A stretch of 64,000 nt of DNA from the NCBI GenBank assembly GCA_951812535.1, contig CATOSK010000013.1, forward strand, positions 1 to 64,000, given 5' to 3'. This stretch comes from an uncultured Dehalococcoidia bacterium (GTDB lineage Bacteria; Chloroflexota; Dehalococcoidia; Lucifugimonadales; UBA3495). The position numbers were made by a program, and so were the translations under genes. The notes beneath the pieces are model-generated. The model was not told the origin of the DNA. It searched no databases and saw only the letters and a list, made by a program, of their open reading frames with translations. This document shows, piece by piece, positions 61,231 to 64,000 of the stretch; the first letter of the stretch is position 1, and every line of letters begins with the position of its first letter.

Positions 61231-62280
61231 TTATACGACAGCCACGGGTGCTTCCCTGAGTCCGACCCCCATCCACCAGTGCTTCCCCCTGCCCCGCCGC
61301 TTCCGTTCCAGCCCCGCCGCCGTCAGGTACATTCCGAACCGCCGCTGTCCCACCGGCTCAGCCCCCTGTTTCGCGCACCATTCCACGTAGGTGGAAAACA
61401 GGTCGGCCGCCAGCACCATCTCTTCGTCTCCCACCATGCAGGTTTCTTCCACGAACGCCGAAACCAGTCCCGTGTCAGGATCGGCGGCCGTCCTGGGAGA
61501 CGCCATTGCCCTGGTCCTTACCTCGTTTTCCGTGCCAGACTCGGTTGTGGCCCGCTCTTGTGCTCGCGCCTCCTGGGTGCCGGCGGCCGGTTCCCCCACC
61601 GGCTCCTCCTCAATGAAGCCCCCATCCTCAACGGATCCCTCATCATCTTCCGGCACTCCGTCGGAGTTCCGGGAAGGCCCTGCGTCTTCCCCCGCTTCCT
61701 CAACCGCCTCGGCGCAGAACGCCAGCAAGTCCAGGTATTTCTGCAGACCGCCGAAGTCAGACCACAACAATTGGTGCCCGTGCAGAGTCCTCGCGTCAAG
61801 CCCGAATCCCGCCGCCTCCACCGAGAAACGTCTCCGGTCGCCCACCGGACAGACCCATGCCGGGGCCATCGGGTTCGCCTCCAGCGTGCCCGCCAGCAGC
61901 CGCAGGACGCAGCAGGCGTCGTTCTGGTCGTTTCTCGCGCTGGAACCCCCCACGGTCCCAAACGCCCTCTCCAGAATTCTGTGAGTGATCTGGACGGAAT
62001 AGCCGAAAGCCGCTCGGATCTGGTTGTTCGCGCACCGGCACAGTTCCTCGTTGTCCTGCACATGGAGCGCCGCTGGAGCCTCGGCTGAATCCCTGGTCTC
62101 CTCGCCGCCGAAGTGGGCCACGAAGCTCACATTGATCAGCCCCATCCCCGCCGATCGCCTCATGGCGATGGCCACCGCCAGATTCTCCCGCACCAGCTCT
62201 ATTTGCCCAGCAGCGTCCAGACAATCACCTCGAAGCGTCGCCTTCGGCCTAGTGTAGCCTGTTGACTTGCGCCCTTCCAA
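61231..62280 (-). CDS. Protein with C-terminal D5-primase-like winged helix
   Basis: A 349-residue protein. The last ~75 residues (VSAFVEETCMVGDEEMVLAA onward, with STYVEWCAKQG, GQRRFGMYLTAAGL and GRGKHWWMGVGL) resemble the winged-helix end of D5/P4-type phage primase-helicases, normally attached to an SF3 helicase. Here the front part is different: a Cys- and acidic-rich region of unknown fold (ELCRCANNQIRAAFGYSVQI) and a Glu/Pro/Gly-rich spacer (about 195-265). The start is uncertain: TTG 62280 has GGAG 8 bases upstream, and ATG at residue 41 is another option. It may be a relic or repurposed mobile-element protein. Confidence 0.6.
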   Translation of the reverse strand: MEGRKSTGYTRPKATLRGDCLDAAGQIELVRENLAVAIAMRRSAGMGLINVSFVAHFGGEETRDSAEAPAALHVQDNEELCRCANNQIRAAFGYSVQITHRILERAFGTVGGSSARNDQNDACCVLRLLAGTLEANPMAPAWVCPVGDRRRFSVEAAGFGLDARTLHGHQLLWSDFGGLQKYLDLLAFCAEAVEEAGEDAGPSRNSDGVPEDDEGSVEDGGFIEEEPVGEPAAGTQEARAQERATTESGTENEVRTRAMASPRTAADPDTGLVSAFVEETCMVGDEEMVLAADLFSTYVEWCAKQGAEPVGQRRFGMYLTAAGLERKRRGRGKHWWMGVGLREAPVAVV

Positions 62281-62547
62281 GACGTCTCCGAACCGGATTC
62301 AACCCAATTAACGTAAAGTAGCCACAACCAGAATCCCCTCGGCCGCTTCAAGCAGCCGAGGGGATTCTTGGTCCCCGCTCCCTCTTCAGGATTACTCTGC
62401 GATACCCTTTCTCCCGTCATTTCCGCGTAGGCCGGGGCCCAGACCCCGGTTAAACCAACCCAGCGCGTACCGTCCTTCCCGCGCAGATCCTGTACGCGGC
62501 AGGAAGTGAGGAAGAGCATAAAGAACTCTATTCCCTCACACCCTCTC
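62281..62547. other. Intergenic region with dispersed repeat
   Basis: About 267 bases. It contains the hairpin AATCCCCTCGGC...GCCGAGGGGATT near 62332-62367, which may end transcription, and the dispersed repeat at 62408-62492. No gene seen. Confidence 0.45.
62408..62492 (+). repeat. Dispersed GC-rich repeat, copy 2
   Basis: About 85 bases beginning TTTCTCCCGTCATTTCCGCG, with CCCAGACCCCGGT and AAACCAAC, then CCGTCCTTCCCGCGCAG. It aligns over its whole length with the copy at 55505. Confidence 0.65.
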
Positions 62548-62907
62548 TCACAGGCGCACATGCGGCTGTCGCCGGATGGTCCCGTTGTTCGCGTCCGCCT
62601 CGAGGCCCACCGATCCCAGGATGGTTAGTCCCAATATCGGCTGGGCATCCGTATCTCCGAACCGTATCGTCCCGCCAGCGACTTCCCCCGTCACATGCAC
62701 TTCCGCGGTCGTGACGTCTACCTGCCCTTCGCTCCCGTCAGCCAGCCCATATATCCGCTGCCCCAATGGGAACAGGCCAATCTCTTCTAGGTGTCGCCGC
62801 GGCACCAAGCAGTCCACCGCGCCCGTGTCCACGATGAATAACCCTTCCCAGACCCGGTCCGGCTCCGCCGGATTCCGGATCGCCACCGTAACCTGCGTCG
62901 TTCCCAT
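62548..62907 (-). CDS. Retropepsin-like (clan AA) aspartic protease
   Basis: A 119-residue single-lobe aspartic protease fold. The active-site motif VDTGA is at residues 26-30, followed by CLVPRRHLEEIGL and the second hydrophobic-Gly motif ILGLTILG near residue 90. Such proteins act as dimers; prokaryotic members are mostly uncharacterised. GGGAG lies 9-13 bases before the ATG. It starts 28 bases after the alcohol dehydrogenase gene on the same strand. Confidence 0.8.
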   Translation of the reverse strand: MGTTQVTVAIRNPAEPDRVWEGLFIVDTGAVDCLVPRRHLEEIGLFPLGQRIYGLADGSEGQVDVTTAEVHVTGEVAGGTIRFGDTDAQPILGLTILGSVGLEADANNGTIRRQPHVRL

Positions 62908-62935
62908 GTATGGGCTCTCCCTGGAATACCCGTCC

Positions 62936-63907
62936 CTACTCGTTCAGGTTCATCACCACCTTGATGACGTTGTCCTGCCGTTGCTCGTACATATCGTACG
63001 CGTTCTGCACCGACGAGAACCCCAGCCGGTGGGTGATGAGCTGCCCCGGATCGGCCCAACCCCGCGCCTTCAGGTTCACCATGTCCTGGATCTGCGAAAT
63101 CGGATCCCCGCTCCGCGCCCCGGTGGTGGGAATGATATGGGGCTGCCGTTCCATCAGGTTGTTGTGCTCCAACGGCACGTACTGTTCGCTCTGTATGCCG
63201 AACAGGATCACCGTCCCGAACTGCCGGACGTGGCTGAAGGCCAGGTTGAAGGTGTCCGGATACCCCGCCGCCTCCACCACCACGTCGGCTCCCAGCCCGC
63301 TGGTGAGTTCGTTCACCGCCTCGGTAAGGTTTTCGTTGTCCGGATTGATCCGGTGCGTGGACCCGAACTCCCTGGACTTCTCCAGCCGGTAGTCGAAAAG
63401 GTCTGCCACCATCACGCTCCGGGCCCCCATCCGAGACACCAGCATCGTGAAGCTCAACCCGATGCTTCCCTGCCCCATGATCAGCACGTTCTTGCCCAGC
63501 ACGCTTCCCATCTGTTTGCACGAGTAAAGCACCGTGCCGGAAGGCTGGCACATCACCCACTCGTCCAGCGGCCCCTCGTCCGGCAGCAGTGCCATGCGTG
63601 ACGGCTCGGAGAGGAGGTACTCGCACAGCCCGCCCGTCCCCCGGTAGGGAATCGCGATCACTCGCTGCCCCTCGTGGAAGCTGTCGCTCTTGCTCTCCAC
63701 CACCACGCCCGCTACCTCGTGGCAAGGCACCCCCGAGGCCATCGGGTACTCCTCCTCCGGCTTCACCGGCCCGTAGTGGCTGCGGATGTCGCTGCCGCAC
63801 ACCGACACCCGCTCCAGCTTGATCAGGCACTGGCCTTCGTTGGGGTTGGGAGTCTCCACGTCGAGAAACTCGAACTGCTTGGGTCCCACCAGTCTCGCTG
63901 CTTTCAT
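62936..63907 (-). CDS. Zinc-dependent alcohol dehydrogenase (MDR family)
   Basis: A 323-residue medium-chain dehydrogenase. The catalytic zinc ligands are in VSVCGSDIRSH (Cys) and GVPCHEVAG (His, Glu), and the Rossmann motif is MGQGSIGLSF near residue 165. The lobe that normally holds four Cys for the structural zinc is missing, which makes the protein shorter than the usual 340-350. Downstream, AAGYPDTFNLAFSHVRQFG is normal. ATG 63907 is preferred; GGAG lies about 11 bases upstream, and an in-frame GTG at 63919 is an alternative. Substrate unknown. Confidence 0.88.
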   Translation of the reverse strand: MKAARLVGPKQFEFLDVETPNPNEGQCLIKLERVSVCGSDIRSHYGPVKPEEEYPMASGVPCHEVAGVVVESKSDSFHEGQRVIAIPYRGTGGLCEYLLSEPSRMALLPDEGPLDEWVMCQPSGTVLYSCKQMGSVLGKNVLIMGQGSIGLSFTMLVSRMGARSVMVADLFDYRLEKSREFGSTHRINPDNENLTEAVNELTSGLGADVVVEAAGYPDTFNLAFSHVRQFGTVILFGIQSEQYVPLEHNNLMERQPHIIPTTGARSGDPISQIQDMVNLKARGWADPGQLITHRLGFSSVQNAYDMYEQRQDNVIKVVMNLNE

Positions 63908-64000
63908 GCTGCCAAACACTCCATGTTCATTTGCGGAAATGTGCAGGGATGATTGGTGTTCCGCCCTGCTCCCGCTGGGTCGCTGTATCTTAACTTCGCC

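Overview
The window reads as one continuous chromosomal segment of a high-GC free-living bacterium, most likely a Chloroflexota member of the Dehalococcoidia / SAR202 type. This is an inference from content, with no database search: five luciferase-like flavin monooxygenases, a Rieske ring hydroxylase, a GMC oxidase, a lone xanthine-dehydrogenase-type molybdenum subunit, a CaiB/BaiF CoA transferase, many NHL propellers, paired DUF1800/DUF1501 proteins, a UGSC selenoprotein and a solitary 5S rRNA gene. Housekeeping genes (dnaE, radA, clpC, guaB-like, recQ, tag, queF) are scattered among catabolic and accessory genes. No phage, insertion sequence, tRNA or CRISPR array was seen.

Layout. 1-5.1 kb: GMC oxidoreductase, molybdenum hydroxylase large subunit, a small membrane protein and a VOC enzyme, closed by a long perfect hairpin. 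5.2-11.3 kb (minus): Rieske oxygenase, a solitary HsdR_N-like nuclease, an NHL protein, a flavin monooxygenase and a large DMT-like membrane protein with an apparently leaderless promoter. 11.6-23.2 kb (plus): two paralogous modules, each with DUF1800, DUF1501, an NHL propeller and a flavin monooxygenase; a 0.7 kb intergenic region with helically spaced ATGTCCC repeats lies between them. 23.2-27.5 kb (minus): dnaE with a long Gly/Asn/Pro linker, then a small zinc-ribbon protein.

27.8-31.7 kb (minus): an SDR - UGSC selenoprotein - AIM24 - conserved 355 aa protein operon. The selenoprotein is split by an in-frame TGA that looks like a selenocysteine codon, with a SECIS-like hairpin right after it. 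31.9-37.8 kb (minus): guaB-like, radA, clpC and the solitary 5S rRNA with its own promoter. 38-43 kb: double-Cache protein, gamma-glutamyltransferase, thioredoxin-fold lipoprotein, methyltransferase. 43-45.5 kb (minus): two more flavin monooxygenases.

45.6-49.7 kb (minus): a compact accessory cluster of a PaREP1/HEPN-like protein, RecQ, a PBECR/DUF4258-like small protein and a DUF2283-PD-(D/E)XK fusion. Its content suggests a toxin-antitoxin or defence role. 49.8-54 kb (minus): M24 peptidase, SDR, Tag glycosylase, CaiB/BaiF transferase. 54.1-55.4 kb (plus): queF and a queuosine-precursor transporter behind a near-consensus promoter. 55.9-62.9 kb: a 1336 aa surface protein with ten TIG-like repeats, a frameshifted membrane protein, a small Cys-rich protein, a protein with a D5-primase-like winged helix, and a retropepsin-like protease. 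The window ends in a zinc alcohol dehydrogenase. Dispersed GC-rich repeats occur near 52, 55.5 and 62.4 kb.

The most notable items are the UGSC selenoprotein with its SECIS candidate, the twin DUF1800/DUF1501 modules, and the HEPN-RecQ-PBECR-DUF2283/nuclease cluster. All function calls come from reading the translated sequence.
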